Below, in pieces: positions 1-13,600 of a DNA stretch of 64,000 nucleotides. Every line of letters begins with the position of its first letter. Position 1 is the stretch's first letter. The translations under genes were made by a program, and so were the position numbers. This stretch comes from Anisakis pegreffii (taxonomy: Eukaryota; Nematoda; Chromadorea; Rhabditida; Anisakidae). The notes below the pieces were generated by a model. The model was given only the letters and a program-made list of their open reading frames with translations. It ran no database searches and had not been told where the DNA came from. Location of the stretch: the NCBI GenBank assembly GCA_035041965.1, contig JAPYMA010001526.1, forward strand, positions 1 to 64,000. The letters are read 5' to 3'.

Positions 1-3000
1 GAAAAATAGCTATATCTCCTCAAGGAAGCAAAATCCTTCGGTAAATATATATCTTTTTGAATGCAGAGATTCTGCTGGATCGAATAGTGCAAAGAAATTC
101 ACATGTTGTCGGGCAAATTTGAGGATACGGTCAGCTCGAAGATCTCAAGTTAGGCCGGAAATGATTTGTTACTGACTGTTCCTGATCTTAGAGAATCTGA
201 TAAATTCGTATTTGTTTGACTGACTATCGGTGTCAAACTGTTTATGTGATGTAACTTACTGCACGCCGCAAAGGTATTTGATCAAATTCACTAGTCATCG
301 CTGTTTTATGAAGAACGTTGATCAACAGTGATCAATGCACCATCATTTATTTTTGATCAACAGTGATCAATACACCATCATTTATTCGCGTGCATTGATC
401 AGTCAGCATTTTTAACGTTGTGGTATGTTCGATGCGGTTTGATATTGTGCTGTGAATATGATTGCGATGTGGTTAATTTGTAATAGTGTTTGATGGGTTA
501 TTGGCATTAAATTTCTTGAGTTAGGTGTTGTTTAGGATGATATTCAGTTTACTTTTTGCTTCAACTGATTGATTGGCGATAATAACAGGTTGCCAGGATT
601 GATTAATATTGTAAATTGATAACCGATCGCAGCATATCACTGACTGATAATCCATGGTGAATGATTCTCTTTCTAGGACATCAGGGCGCGTGATGGATCA
701 CGGCCGATGGCATCGAGCGAATGATGTGGTGGGATTACGCAATCTGAATGGGGTGAGTATTTATGATTCGATTTGTGCTGAACTGGTAATTACAGTATCG
801 TAATATTTGTTTTGACTGGCTGATATAATCATTATATTGGTGCTTTTTCCAGGATGGTGTTTGAAGTGCGGCCAGGTGTTCTGCACCTCGTCAAGATGGC
901 AAACGTCGACTCTACATGAGGATGAAGACGTAGATTTGCGACAAAAGAGGATATCTCATCGATGCGTTCAATATCATGATCTTATATAACAACATCACAA
1001 TCTTACAATCGAAATAAAAGCACGACGTAGGATGCATCAGCGCATCTCAGGCCAGTTTTCCAAGATTTTGAACTTTAGTATCATTTATACTCTTTGATTT
1101 TTTCTAGTATCTTAGGACCGTCATAAATGAGCGTCAGTTGACTGAGCACCACATGTTTTTTGCTTATTTGGTCGATGTATATGACAGAGAAAAACAAAAT
1201 TAAAATTGAACCGTAGTCAGTAACCACGTTTTTTATATCCTTCATTTTTTATTCATTAATCTGTTTACAACATTGATGTATTTGTAAATGTTGATCGTTG
1301 CTTACTTATAGATTTGTAAATTTATTAATTGTGCATATATTGTAAAGTTCAATTGTGTAACATGAATATGTATCAATAACCTAAATGTTGAATATGTAAT
1401 ATTTTATGTTATCTCCTCAACCCTTGGGATGAACTACCTGTTTGCCGTTGAGTGTGACGTTTCAAAATCGTTGAGCTTTATGTTCAGTGCAAGTTTAGAA
1501 ACACATCAGTGAAGTTCCAAGCATTCAGTCGGGAAATGTTCTCTCAAAATCACCTCAATTCGGGTGGTTCTAGCTCAGTTGGTTCTATGCCTGTTTAGGT
1601 TTTACGCATGTAGCTTGAAGAAGGGTTTGAACGTCATGCGCATGCTTCACTGCAGATATCTAGATCAGACTCAGCATGGTGCATAAGCTCTTGGAAGTGG
1701 TGAATTTTTGGAGGCACAGGTATTGTATGAAAACAATTGTTGCAGTTGTGGGAGGGAGTGCACCTAGTGATGATGGTAATTACACTGGCACATTAAAAAA
1801 CATTCCTTCAAAAATTGAGTTCCAATAATGTAGGGTGTGAAGAGCCTTATGGTGGTAGCGGTAGGTCTGGAAAGTTCGCCTGGACCACTCACCCGAAGAG
1901 TCGAGTCGCTAGGTGGTGACTCGAAGAACGTCCTCCTTGTAATGCTGTTTAGTGACAGCTGAATTGCGTTGAATGCGATATCATATGTGCAGTCAATGGT
2001 CACTTTTAAAAAGCATATTTTGGTTGCATGGGTGATCCCAACCCGTCGAGCTGCCAACAAGAGGGGCTAGGTTTAGACAAATGCGACAGGCGTTCCCCGC
2101 CTACCGGCAGTCTAGGCGAATCGGGGAGAAATACCTCAAAATATGTTGATGATGCTTACCCGAGTATCGTCATCATTCATCTTCGAAATAAAATAGGGCG
2201 TTCCCGGCCCGAGAAAGGCGCCGATTTGACCGGGGATAGGGAATGCGCGTAACTTGGCCTGAGTAGTGCTTTCGGGCATTTGCTCAGGTAACGAGGGTTC
2301 CCGGACTCACTGTGCGCACTTTCTCTTAACAGGGGGGAATTGCAATTGGGTTGACCATTGGCTTGCACATATGAAATCCTTTCACTCAATTCAATGTTGC
2401 TAAATGCGTTTTAAGGAGAAATCTCTTAGGTGTTTGTGGTTACTCGCCGAAGCTTATCTATTTGCTGTTATCATAATGCGTTCATACAACATTGCTGATG
2501 ATATCCTTGTTTCCCCTGCCAGTTTGATTATCATCTCTTTCTGGTGCCACTGAAATAACCTAAAAGATGCGGTTTGCATTCTACCAAAATGATGAATCAG
2601 TACCTTTGGTTTCAACCATTCACCACATTTGAGAGCTTTTACATATGCTGATGTTGAGCTAGGCAGCTGTGGTTTAGCTTCTGCATCGAGTTTAGACTTT
2701 TCTTTAGGTTGCTGGCGTGAAGTCTTCTAAGGCTCAAGACTGACTGAGTCATGCCTTCTCGAGGAAGGGTGGCTTGGAGAAACATTTTCGAAAGAAACTC
2801 TGGAAGGTTTAGTAATTATCAGCATATCTTTCACCTGTCAATCTTGCCACTGAAATAATTCGAGAGTTTCTTCGAACACTTCGTACAAATATTCAGATTC
2901 AAAGTATGAAGAATAGATTTTTCCACCCATAAAATTGGTGTATTGTGGAAACTAACCGAGGCAGTCCCTGAAAATCCCCGTGTAAAAGCTGATGGCTATT

Positions 3001-4510
3001 TCATGGAGATGAAAATCTTTCTGTCATATTTTGATGAGGTTTTGTTTGGAGTGATGGTTCGTTTTTGTTGTTCACTTGTTGTTAAATGATATTTTTCACA
3101 TCGCTGAATAAAAGTTTTTTAACTCGTGTTCCATGACCTGTTCACCTAAATTTCGGGTCACCTTTGAAAAACCCGAATTATGGTGGCAGGTCATCTTTTT
3201 GTGGTGGTCAACGGGCGACGCTCGTGTGGATGTTGGGAAGACAACGGATGGCAGATCTTTCGCAACAGGTAAGATCAGGTTTCATTCTGATTCTGACTGA
3301 ATCTGATTATGTACTGAAATTTATACGTTACTGGGCAAACCGGTAGCTTGAAAATGGTAACCCTTATAGTGACTGAAAGTTTGTGAAATCGTACTAATGA
3401 GGCAGGTGGATCACCATTCAAGGATCTTGAGAGATTTCCCTTCGAATATTTTTACATATGACGTATTCATCTGTATGCGAGCCTAAAAAACCTCTCGTAC
3501 AAATTCTATCAGTTTGTTTCTGATATTTGCAATCAGGTCTTTTGCTCAAGCTTTGGCAATGTGAACTTAGCTTTCTTAACATCACTGATGCTTTCCGATC
3601 GTTAGGTATTATTGTGTTCTTGGACGGACTTAGTATCAAGTGATGCAATGAGTAGTGGACAAAGCCCCTCAGATGTCACAGTTAGGATAATTGATAAATC
3701 TTAGATCCTGAGTGAACAGACTCGGCATCGTCGAGTTTGTGATAAGTCCATGGTAATAGATGTAAGGTTTAGATGCAGAATGTAAACTCGTTCATCCACA
3801 ATGATGTTGATCAGTTGCAAAAGGTTTTATGAATGACGCTTAAATGAGATATTGAAATGTTGACGGAGAGGAACATTCCAGTTTGAGGTGACAGTGTCAC
3901 CATGACTGTGGTTTTTTAGATGATATGAGCGAAAAGTGTTTTAGCTTGATAGGATAGATCGTTAAGTCGCTGTGTGCGCACAGGATTATTCAGGAATATA
4001 ATGGGTAGATTTCGTGCATGTGTAGATTTTGTCGCGTGCTTTGGTTGGCAAGTAGCGTTGCTATTAAGGCAAAACTGTTCGAACAGAATGTCGATACTTT
4101 TCATGAATATAACAAAACCATATTTACATAGTAATGCATAATATCAATTGATCTATAGTGATATAATGCATTTCAATAAGCATCACTGCGCTAGTTGAGA
4201 TAGCTTTAATGAAATAGCTATATCTCCTCAACTAAGCAGAATCGCCCGTCAAAATGTGTATTTTTCTGAATCCAGAGATTCCGCTCGATCAAATGATGTG
4301 CAAACATCAGTATGTATTGGGCAAACCTGAGAAGACAGTGGAAACCTGAGACCTAAACCTAAACCTGAGAAGAGAAGGCTTGAATATGTCAAACCTATAA
4401 TTCTATAGTAGTGTATTATATCTATTGATCTATAGTGATCAAATGCATATCAATGAGCACCATTGCGCTAGTTGAGATAGCATTAAGAAACCTATATCTC
4501 CTTTAGAAAA
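1..4510. repeat. Diverged repeat copies and tandem units in the left flank
   Basis: Bases 1-140 and 4206-4340 are diverged copies of one sequence in the same orientation. Both begin with ATAGCTATATCTCCTCAA, later share an AGAGATTC-GCT-GATC stretch, and end near a GGGCAAA-TGAG block. A second unit around ATCTATAGTGAT and GCGCTAGTTGAGATAG occurs at about 4136-4210 and again at about 4413-4490, so the end of this stretch is a degenerate tandem repeat of period near 277. A short exact-type duplication sits at 320-354 and 355-388 (35-base period, GATCAACAGTGATCAA). No transposase-like reading frame was seen between the copies. This could be an eroded transposon with long direct repeats, or simply dispersed copies of a satellite-like family. 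Confidence 0.5.
677..864 (+). CDS. Possible 3'-terminal exons of an unrecognised gene (partial)
   Basis: A good acceptor (TTTCTAG) at 676 is followed by a 76-base block (677-752) open in only one frame and ending at a strong donor, GTGAGT. Read after one carried base it gives 25 residues including RVMDHGRWHRAN and ending GLRNLNG. The next acceptor (TTTTTCCAG, to 852) joins in phase to GAT GGT GTT TGA, a stop at 862-864. A polyadenylation signal AATAAA follows at 1013-1018. The block is clearly richer in G and C than its surroundings. I recognise no family. If real, the rest of the gene lies left of the window. The other two frames of the 76-base block contain stops. An alternative acceptor at about 871 would give a longer cysteine-containing tail. 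Treat as a hypothesis. Confidence 0.28.
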
Positions 4511-6618
4511 CGGGTTGCTGCATGTTAACGATCGCACCCCTAAAATTGGTGTTTCGGCTCGGGTTCAGTTCCAGAAGTACTTATCGTAATTGCTCACTGA
4601 TGCGTTACAATTCGAAGAGACATGAATGTAGCAATGCTAACGTTTGCTTCAACTCAGTGAAAATGCTAAAAGGTTCCTTTGAACTGCAGTCCAATTACCC
4701 GTTCTCATATCAGCCGAGATCAGTGCCAATGAGTGAGCGTTTGGAAATATCGAATAGGCCAACTGTTTGACATCTTTCGAAGATAAAAATCAGTTCTTTT
4801 GAGCGATTTCATTGCACTGGAATGAATTTATGATTTTGAAGGGTTGTGATATCTCCTGTGTTCGTTTAGCTCACTTTATTGGCGGTGAATGCATGGTAAA
4901 TGTCGAATTTATTTTATGATTATCGCTCATGAATCAATTTTTTTGTTGATCTGATCAAGAAAATGTAATCGACCTCTATAATTTTGACATTTTTGTTTTT
5001 ACAAATAGTTCGCTCGCTTGATTGCCATGTGCACGGAATTCATGCACACAATGTTACCCCGTGCCCAGGGAATGAGGTAGTATGTGCATGGGTTAATAAA
5101 ATGTAAAAATTATCAAGTGATAAAACGAGAAGATTGATTGAAGATTTATTTACTCGAATACACCCAAAACCATAACTGATTAGTTATATTATACAGAATG
5201 CAAAGTATACAACAGAACACAAATTTACAAAAAAACGTTGATAAAGATCAATTATAACAGTCATTTCTATCATGATGAATAAAAATTGAGTATTATACAT
5301 TGTCATTACATGAAGGATGATTTTTTCTGGATTAGAAAATATAAAATCATTTGATAACAAATAATAATAACAGCTATTGTTTATTGAACAGAAGCAATTT
5401 AGCACTTCAAATAATGCACTAATCACGACAGGGTTGAAAGTTTGCTAAAACCCTGACGACACAGTTGTTTGTGCATAATGCGACTTTGAGTTAATGAATT
5501 AAAATGAAACTGCAAAATTTATATTTGAAGACCTGCATTCAGTGTTAAAATGAACTCAAAAGGGAATTAATTGTCAGCATTATGAACTGCGCTCAAAAAA
5601 TTGATCCCAAAACAACATATGCATACACAAAAAGGCAAGAGAAAGGTAACTTAAGGACTGAAAAAAAATCTGATTCAAGCACATTTCAGAATAAAATCTG
5701 ATCGAAAAAGATTCTCGAATCTTAAAATGAATCCGACAATTGATATTACAATGAAACAACTCGCAAGGAATATACAAGAGAGACAAACACAATGATAATG
5801 GGTAAAAACAATATGAGTTTTGCTTGAAAATGGGCACAATAACACTGTTGTTGATAATCATATAACATTTGCTGATACAACACAAATATCTAGTAAAAAG
5901 TACCAATGGGCAATCAAATAATATTGACTGCACTCACCTAATCTCGTCTGCATTTTCTTCAGCATTCAACATGTTCTCACAGTGAACAAGCGAATTCCTC
6001 TCGTTTACGAATGTATAAAACGGAAATCTGACTTAATGAAAAAAAGAAGAAAATATCTATGCGACATTCCCTTTGCAAAAGTCAGCAATCCAGAAGCTAG
6101 TTTGATAAGGGAAACATTCCAAAGTTGCAAACAAACAAATGAAATGCGTTTTAAAAATAGATTAACATACTGATTGAGTAAACTACACAACATTAACAAT
6201 GCATAATGAAAATAACAAATTATTCACCTCAATCATTAATACAAAGTTAAGTGAAAATTTGGTTGTGCTGCATTAAGGTGCCTTCAAACTCACACATTCT
6301 GACCAGAGTATTACAGTTATCAACTTGTGAATTGAATGAAGCGAGAGATTAATAATAACAATAATGCGAATGCAAAAACGAACGAATGAATTTCGCCTAC
6401 ACAAACAGAAACGAAAAAAAGCAATAAAATCAATCAAAACTATAAAATCAATATTATCACAAATAAAATGCACACTCATTTGGGTTGATGATGAAGTGAC
6501 ACAATGAAAGTTGTGAATTTTTCGTCGATATCAAACTTAATTACAAATAGTATAATCATCAGCATTATGAATAACAATAACGAAAACCTCTAAACAATGA
6601 TAATAATAATAAAAGTAA
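865..6618. other. Gene-poor stretch left of rab-30
   Basis: No coding exon could be supported here. It holds the repeats described for 1-4510, a tRNA-like A-box/B-box remnant at 1571-1633, and a GC-rich island at about 2035-2350 with no convincing reading frame. The last kilobase (about 5.1-6.6 kb) lies downstream of the rab-30 stop and may include its 3' untranslated region, but I saw no clear antisense AATAAA close to the stop. Confidence 0.5.
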
Positions 6619-7832
6619 TCAATTTCTCGCACAACACGAGTTCGCCTGCATTGTCACTCGATCCAACAGGCTTATTGATCCAGGTTCTTTGGTAGCTGTA
6701 TAATTCGTATACCTTAAACAAATGACCATTAAAGTTTTCCTATCAAATCGATGGAATTTTTCGAACAATGTAGAAATTTCGGAACAACTGAAGTAAGGAA
6801 ACGTTGCATAGAATGAGGAATCGAGCACCTTTCATCGGACCTCTTCATGTCATTCGTCAGTCTCATCGCAACCTCATGAAATAATCGATCCACATTGGTC
6901 GCATCCAACGCGGATGTCTCCAAGAAATAATCGAACGCGTTCGCATCTCCAAAATTCTTACCAATCCTCTCCGGAATCTCACGTTCGTCCTCTTTGTCCA
7001 CTTTATTACCTACAAATTTCGTTCCATTTCATCTACCCAAATGAAAATGCATAAAATAACGTCAACGTGAATCCAGTAAAACCAATAACCGCCAAAACAA
7101 TCCAAACAACCAACCGACAAGTATTTTCAGCACTCGTCTGTTCGCGTACTGTTCGATCTCGCCCAACCACTCGGGTAAGCAATCGAAGCTCGGTTGACAT
7201 GCCACGTCATAGACCAGCACGATGGCATGTGCTGATCGATAGTAGGATTGTGTGATCGAGCGGAAACGCTCCTGACCTGCCGTGTCCCAAATTTGTAACT
7301 GAAACAAACACATATTGTTTTATTGCTATAATTACCACCGCCCTCAACCCAACAACTCGTCTTACTCATGATTGATGACTCTCAACTTAATATTAACAAC
7401 TGTTAATTACCAAGCCAATTGATAATTTATGAAAAAAACACGGCAGAAATGCAATTGATGAGGACAAACCTTGATTTTATCATCACCTACTTTCACCGTT
7501 TTTATCATAAAATCAACGCCAATTGTGGCGCTCTGACCTGGTGGAAATATACCCTGAAAGAATGACATTAACTATCATTACTATTGATTAAAACGAACTA
7601 CAACAAGCACGACCACCTCTGTCAGCAATACTTCAGCAGCACCCAACAAAGTAACTATTCCTAGACATTCTCTCAAATCTCAAATCCAGTGAACAATTCA
7701 ATCGAAATTAAAGCAAAAAGCCAAACCAATAAAGATGAAACGAACTTGAGTGAATTTCCTGACCAAGCACGTTTTACCGACGCCAGCGTTGCCAACGAGG
7801 ACAACTTTGAACAAATACTTATAGTCTTCCAT
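6619..7832 (-). CDS. rab-30: Rab30-type small GTPase
   Basis: Five exons join in phase: 7832-7746, 7553-7470, 7298-7115, 7009-6829, 6712-6619, giving 209 residues (human Rab30 is about 203). All GTPase boxes are visible: P-loop GNAGVGKT (residues 14-21), ATIGVDF around switch [10 protein letters not shown] (from 61), NKVD (120-123) and ETSA (149-152). The exon holding [20 protein letters not shown] and the phrase [13 protein letters not shown] are characteristic of Rab30. The protein ends ...NSCCARN, the same unusual layout as Rab30 (CC plus three residues), so geranylgeranylation of the two cysteines is expected. From the family, it acts on Golgi membranes and in Golgi-linked traffic and autophagy. 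The start codon precedes [14 protein letters not shown] directly, as in the family. No trans-splice acceptor is seen close to the start. Confidence 0.93.
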
Positions 7833-9308
7833 TAATTCAACAATAAATTATATCATGTATTCACTCGGTTCGTTGTTATCCAAACAATAATAACGCCAAT
7901 AAAAATGACAATAAATGTCGCTCAATCCAAGTCTGCAATGCAATAATTCTATCACAGATGAGCAAACATGAACAAGAATAAAAACATGAACAAATCGTCA
8001 AACTGAATGCACTGATATGCTCGTGGAAACTGGATCGCTAAAGCACCTTCATTACATATTAATAAAAACCTTACATATTAATACTAATGTAAAAATGACT
8101 GATGGCATATTACCATTCGAACAATCGATTCTCCATTACCATTCACTACCTCAGAGCATTAAGGTGAAAAAATCAAAGAGATAAATTAACGCAACGAAAC
8201 GAATAATGTTACATTGTTCAATAGCTAAACAGAACTGCACACAGGAGATCTGATCTCGTTACCCTTTCGTTATTAGCGTTGCAACTCATTAATTATCGTG
8301 ATAAATGGGGTACACATATTTTGATCTTCTCTTGTGAGTTGGAAGGAGGTGAGAGTGTTTTATATAAGACACTATTTTATTGATAAAGGTGCATGTGCAA
8401 CTATCGATTGCTGTGCAACTACCAATTAATTAATTACTAACTTGGATTGCTTCAATAGAAATCGCCTCTTGAAGGAATAGCTGGAACAGATAAAACCTAA
8501 TCAATTATACACGGTAAGGTGAGACGATCGGAAACGACACTTTACAAGACGGGAACAACGAGCACAGTTTCCTTCTAAATATTATGCTACTGCAAACTAG
8601 AATTTTATGTAAACTTTATTCATTGAAAGACCAAAAACCAATGAAAACCATTCGAAACTTTACTTTAATGGACCAAAAATTGACCTCAGGCATGTTCATG
8701 CCCAGAATTCAAGTGTTCAATATAAATTTGATGCTTATGAACTAAAAAATTAATTGACAGTAATGACTCTTAAGAAATAAACGTTGATTTTGATAAATAA
8801 GAACGATGTAACTAATCGCCAAAAACCAAAGACTGCCCCTAGGCCATTTGCCTCATTCGGTACTCAAACGAGCGATAATCGCACTGGGATTAGATTCCAT
8901 CTTGCTGAATTGCGTTTTCATATGAGACTTTGAAATTGTTCGTGTGAATTTTGTGCGCTATGAATATAAGCATAATGATAGTGATAATGAAACCACACCC
9001 GCACCCCTCTATCTACTATAAGCAGCGCCAATTAGTCCATGAGGCAAATCTGATGAGTATTTCAAATTTATCGAGATCACCGAACATCATACGATTTCCT
9101 AAAAGCATTCATTAGCCACTCGTAGATGAAAATTCACAGGTTCCAGGTTTATTGGCCATCAGAATAGTTTTTGCCGGTCTGGATAGGAGTTGACCCTTGT
9201 TGAAAAAGTCTCGAATTGGAAAAGAACAAACGTGATCATGTTGTTCGTCTTCTTCAATGTGCTTTTATTGTTTGCACCACTTGAAGTGCTCTTTTCTTTC
9301 AAGTAGCT

Positions 9309-9333
9309 GAGGTGAGGTGAGGTGAGGTGAGGT
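9309..9333. repeat. GAGGT pentanucleotide microsatellite, five units
   Basis: Five consecutive copies of GAGGT are read directly. The tract stands alone in non-coding sequence. Confidence 0.9.
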
Positions 9334-10229
9334 GCTTCCTTCAACGATGAACACTTTCCGAACTCGTTGAAATCAATGTATAATGTTCTCATTCACATTC
9401 AGCGATATCATTTATTATTTCATTTCAATTCAAATTATACGAAACAATAATGATAATGTCAATACTAATAATGACAAAAAACAGCATAAAAACAGTAACA
9501 AAGCAACAGTTAAGCATCATTCTCTTATGTCTGATTGTAAGTTATCTTTCGAACAAATCAAATCTCCTCAGTCCTATTCGTACTCTTCACTGTTGCAGTG
9601 ACAGATTGATTTCTCCTCGGGGAATATTAGGGACCGAATACTGAAGACGAGTCAAATGATTCGAACAATAAGTTCAGCAAAAGACATTTGTAACAGCAAT
9701 TAATAACAACAAAAAAAGAACTTGTTTTGTCTGAATCAATCAAACTAATGGGAAGTTGAGACCACCATGAAACTGAATTATATTGCAATTTGGGATTCTC
9801 ACGGGAAGGGAATATTTTTTTAAACCCGTCGCACCTTAACTGACGACTCCCTCAAAAGAAACGCGGCTAATTATAAGATCGCGAGAGGTGTCACAATGGA
9901 CATATCATCGAACAGCTATCGAAGTATCAACGACTCAATAACTATCGTCGACCTATCGCTGTTATCCACTTTCCCGGACTCTTTCGACCGTAGCACGTTT
10001 TGATTAGTCTCTTTATCATTGTTGTTGTTATCATTGTTGATATTATTGTTATTATGATTAGTACTCTTACACGAGGTGGTCACCTGAAACTTAAAGGGTT
10101 ATACTGTTGTTCTTTGTCGAGATATACGCGTGGCAAAACATTCCTGAGCAGTCATTTTTTATGGAAGACGAAGTGAAATGAGAATTCGCAGTGAGAAAGT
10201 AGTCAAGTAGAGATTTATTGTGGGAGAAT

Positions 10230-10609
10230 GGAATGAGAGTGAATTATAGGAATGGGAATAAGGTATGAGAAAATTGGTATCATATAATGAGAACGGAATG
10301 AAGTGGGTGGTGACAGGGACGAGAGTGATGAGACATCACGGAAATTTGACGTGAAAATGGAGAGGGAGTGTGGGGAGAGGGTTGTTTACGGGAATCTGAA
10401 AAGTGTGCATTCCTTCTGAATCGACACTCCCACTAAAAGCCATTCACCTGGATTCTATTCATTCCCCACACTCCCTCTCCATTTTCACGTCAAACTTCCA
10501 TGATATCACATCACTCTCGTCCCTGTCACCACCAACTTCATGAAATTCTCATTATGTTGTACCTATTTTCTCAATACTCATTCCCATACACCTGATTCAC
10601 TCTCATTCC
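10230..10609. repeat. Long inverted repeat (147-base arms, 86-base loop)
   Basis: Bases 10230-10376 and 10463-10609 are reverse complements over their full 147 bases without gaps. I counted about 22 mismatches by eye, roughly 85 percent identity. The innermost block, from GACGTGAAAATGG to TGTGGGGA, is perfect. The loop is 10377-10462. Weaker complementarity continues outwards to about 10165 and 10680. I saw no clear target-site duplication, so a foldback element is possible but not shown. A transcript crossing it would fold into a long hairpin. The reading frame starting inside the right arm is not a credible gene. Confidence 0.9.
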
Positions 10610-13600
10610 GTTCGACTCCACAAAATCAATGCTTTTCTAATTTCTTCAAGTCACAATCTCAATTTAATTCATTCGCTACACAAAATAGTGCCCCTTCAAA
10701 CGATCTGCCACGCAACATGATTATTATTGGCGTTATCACGAATTCATACCTGGAATTTATAAAACCGAATACCTCCAATCCGTGTCCAATTAATTCTGTA
10801 CGTAATTGATCAGTGCTTCAGAAATGTTGGGAACTAGCAGCGATAGGTGACTTGACAAAACTTGACAAAGCAAAGCTTTTGACAAAGCGTATTTGGTATC
10901 AAAATGAAAACTCAAAAAGGAGTGCGCTTTACCTTACTGATGAGGTCACGTTTCATTGTATCCACAGAGCAGTGATGGACACAAACCTCTTGTAGTACCA
11001 GTTCGATGTCTTCTCGGGATTGATGCGTTTTTATCGCTGCAAATTCATCTGATTTATTGTGCAGAATACATTGATGAATTTTAAATTGATATCCCAGAAG
11101 TATGCAAAAACATTGAGATGTTAATCCCAGAGTATGGATATTATAACATAAATCCCGGAGAATAAAAATTATAATCAAGAGTGTATCCTTCAGAGTTTAC
11201 ATATCAGAGTACATTGTTAATGAGGTGGTTTATCTTACAATCAAAGTAGATGCGTCGTACTGAGATTTTATAATATCATCAGTTACGCTGAATGAATTTT
11301 ATTGTTTACGATCTCAGACCTCTTAAGTAGACTGATAAAATTCACCGAACGCTTTGTACATTCGTAAGTAAAATACCTAATTTCACTGAGAGGAACGTAT
11401 TTTCTGTTTGTGGGATACTTTTGTTGAATATTCGAACGTAAAGTTTGTTGAATATTCGGAGAAGTATGATTAATCTGTTTTTGGGAGAGGACAGCAAAGA
11501 AAATTTTAGCAGTCTTAAAAACTGAGATAAGAAATGTCTCAAGAGGCAAGTGCTTTGGAACAGAATTCAACAACGAAACAGAATGCTGTCAATCGCACAT
11601 CGATTCACACATTCAAACGTTACATATTTCGTGAAAGATTGCTCATAATGCAAAATCAGTGAGCTTTTTAACTGGAAAGGGAATATTTTTTGATAACATT
11701 TTTTGCGAGACGTTTTCCAGCAGACTGTTCCACCAATATCTGAAAGCTTGGAAAGATGTGGGTATTTTTCAAAATCTGATGTTTTATGGTATTCATTGGG
11801 TGAAGTGAGATGCGTTTGTCCCTTCTCTTTGATATGATATGAGATTGGGATGGATGGGATATTTCTGCTGGAATTTTCAAATAAATAAAGGATTCCTCGG
11901 ACGAAATGATATTGGTCAAGAGGGAGTTAATTAGTGTGAATTGAGATGGGAAAATGATGGCAAAGAAGAACAAAAAGTGGAAAATAACGAGTAAAATTAA
12001 TGCTTTCAAGGAATGGGAAAGAGATACGGATGAAAAAGAGTTAATTTTATGTGAATGTCCTTGCAACAGTCTGGTTATTTGACATTTTGCATTGGAATGA
12101 TGGTGAAAAAAAGATTAAGAAGAGGAAATATTTACTGAAAGGAAATTAGAAAATGTCGAGAAAAGAAGATCGATTTCGAATCGTAAATTGTCGACGTGCT
12201 GAAAAAAATTCGCTTCAGTGCGTTGGGAAATTGATGAAACAATGGTTAAATTGTTTATTTTCGGTGAATATTACTCTGAATAAGTGCAAAATGAATTCAA
12301 AACGATATCAAATCCATAAAACTTGCCCGATTGTTGCTGAGTGATAACACCCGATGACATTACTTTATCAAATGTCATCATTTTTATCACAGCTCTGATA
12401 ATAATAACAATGACAATAATCAGTATTATAACAACGATAATAATTCTCAGTAATGCTGGTAGCAGTAACAGCAATAATAACAATGATAGTAAGAATAACA
12501 GTAATGCCAGAACTGTCAAGAATATGATAAGAATCGAGCAAGAGATTTCTTTGGGTGTTGGATTTCAAAATGGAAGAAGATGAATTCTCCGCGAATAATG
12601 ATAACAGCAAGAGATCAATTCAGAGTGGGGCAGAAATCAGAAGATTGATAGAGGCATAAATACTAAATCAATGTAATGCAACGATAATTAATGATAATGG
12701 TTATTATAATAATAACGACAATAGTGATGGCTATTAATTCACTTCAGTGGAACTCTCATCAATCACATCGCTTTTTTGAGATTATTTATCATTTTGCATG
12801 GATATGGCACCTCTGAAAATATGAAAGGAATGCATAAATTAATAAAAATAAACAGAAATGCATATCACGATTAAGTTTCCTCTGTTCTAGATCACATTGC
12901 ATTTTATGAAAAGACTCACAAACCGAAAACAAGCTTACGAAATCATTTTATTTCTAATTAATTGCAAGAAGCAGAGTTGCGACTGAATAAACACATTACA
13001 TCGGATCGCATTAAGATAAGACAAAGCTGAATGACACAACATCCAAGCAAACAAGCTCTCTCGGATGTCTGCAATGGATATGAGAAAGATGCATAAGCAT
13101 GCCTAAGTTCCGGAGTAATAAACACACGATTAAACGAGACTGACGAGTGGTTTTATTTGATTTATTTGAAACAATGACAATAATCGTCGAGTATAGCATT
13201 GAGATATTATATACAATAGATTATTCGTGGAATTTGCAGTGATGTCATCCATGTAGACATTACTTAAGGATGGATATAGTACACTTTGTAAGGAGGATGT
13301 ATCTATATGCATAGTGATGCAGTATATATGCATGTACATATCCGACAAGAGTATATTGTCGTTGCACGGGATATCGCGGATAAGATGATGACGCGATGAA
13401 TGGATGCATTACTGCTGATGCATTAATGGGTCCGTATACAAATACTCTGGAAACGAATCGGTGAAAACAACTTCAAAAAAACGTTATTTACAAACAATTC
13501 TATTTGACTGAAATTTTTTGAGCATAATAATATCTTGAAAACTTCTCTCTTCCCTCTTTTTACATTGTTTCAACTCAATCTCTACCGTTAGTTAGATCCT

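Noticed and set aside
11668..12066. 132-codon minus-strand frame
   Set aside because: Length is near chance for AT-rich DNA, composition is biased (Ser/Ile/Leu/Phe), and I saw no family similarity or splice support.
12271..12610. Strongly hydrophobic minus-strand frame and two overlapping frames
   Set aside because: They are translations of AAT/ACA-type microsatellite sequence; composition is monotonous and no gene structure supports them.
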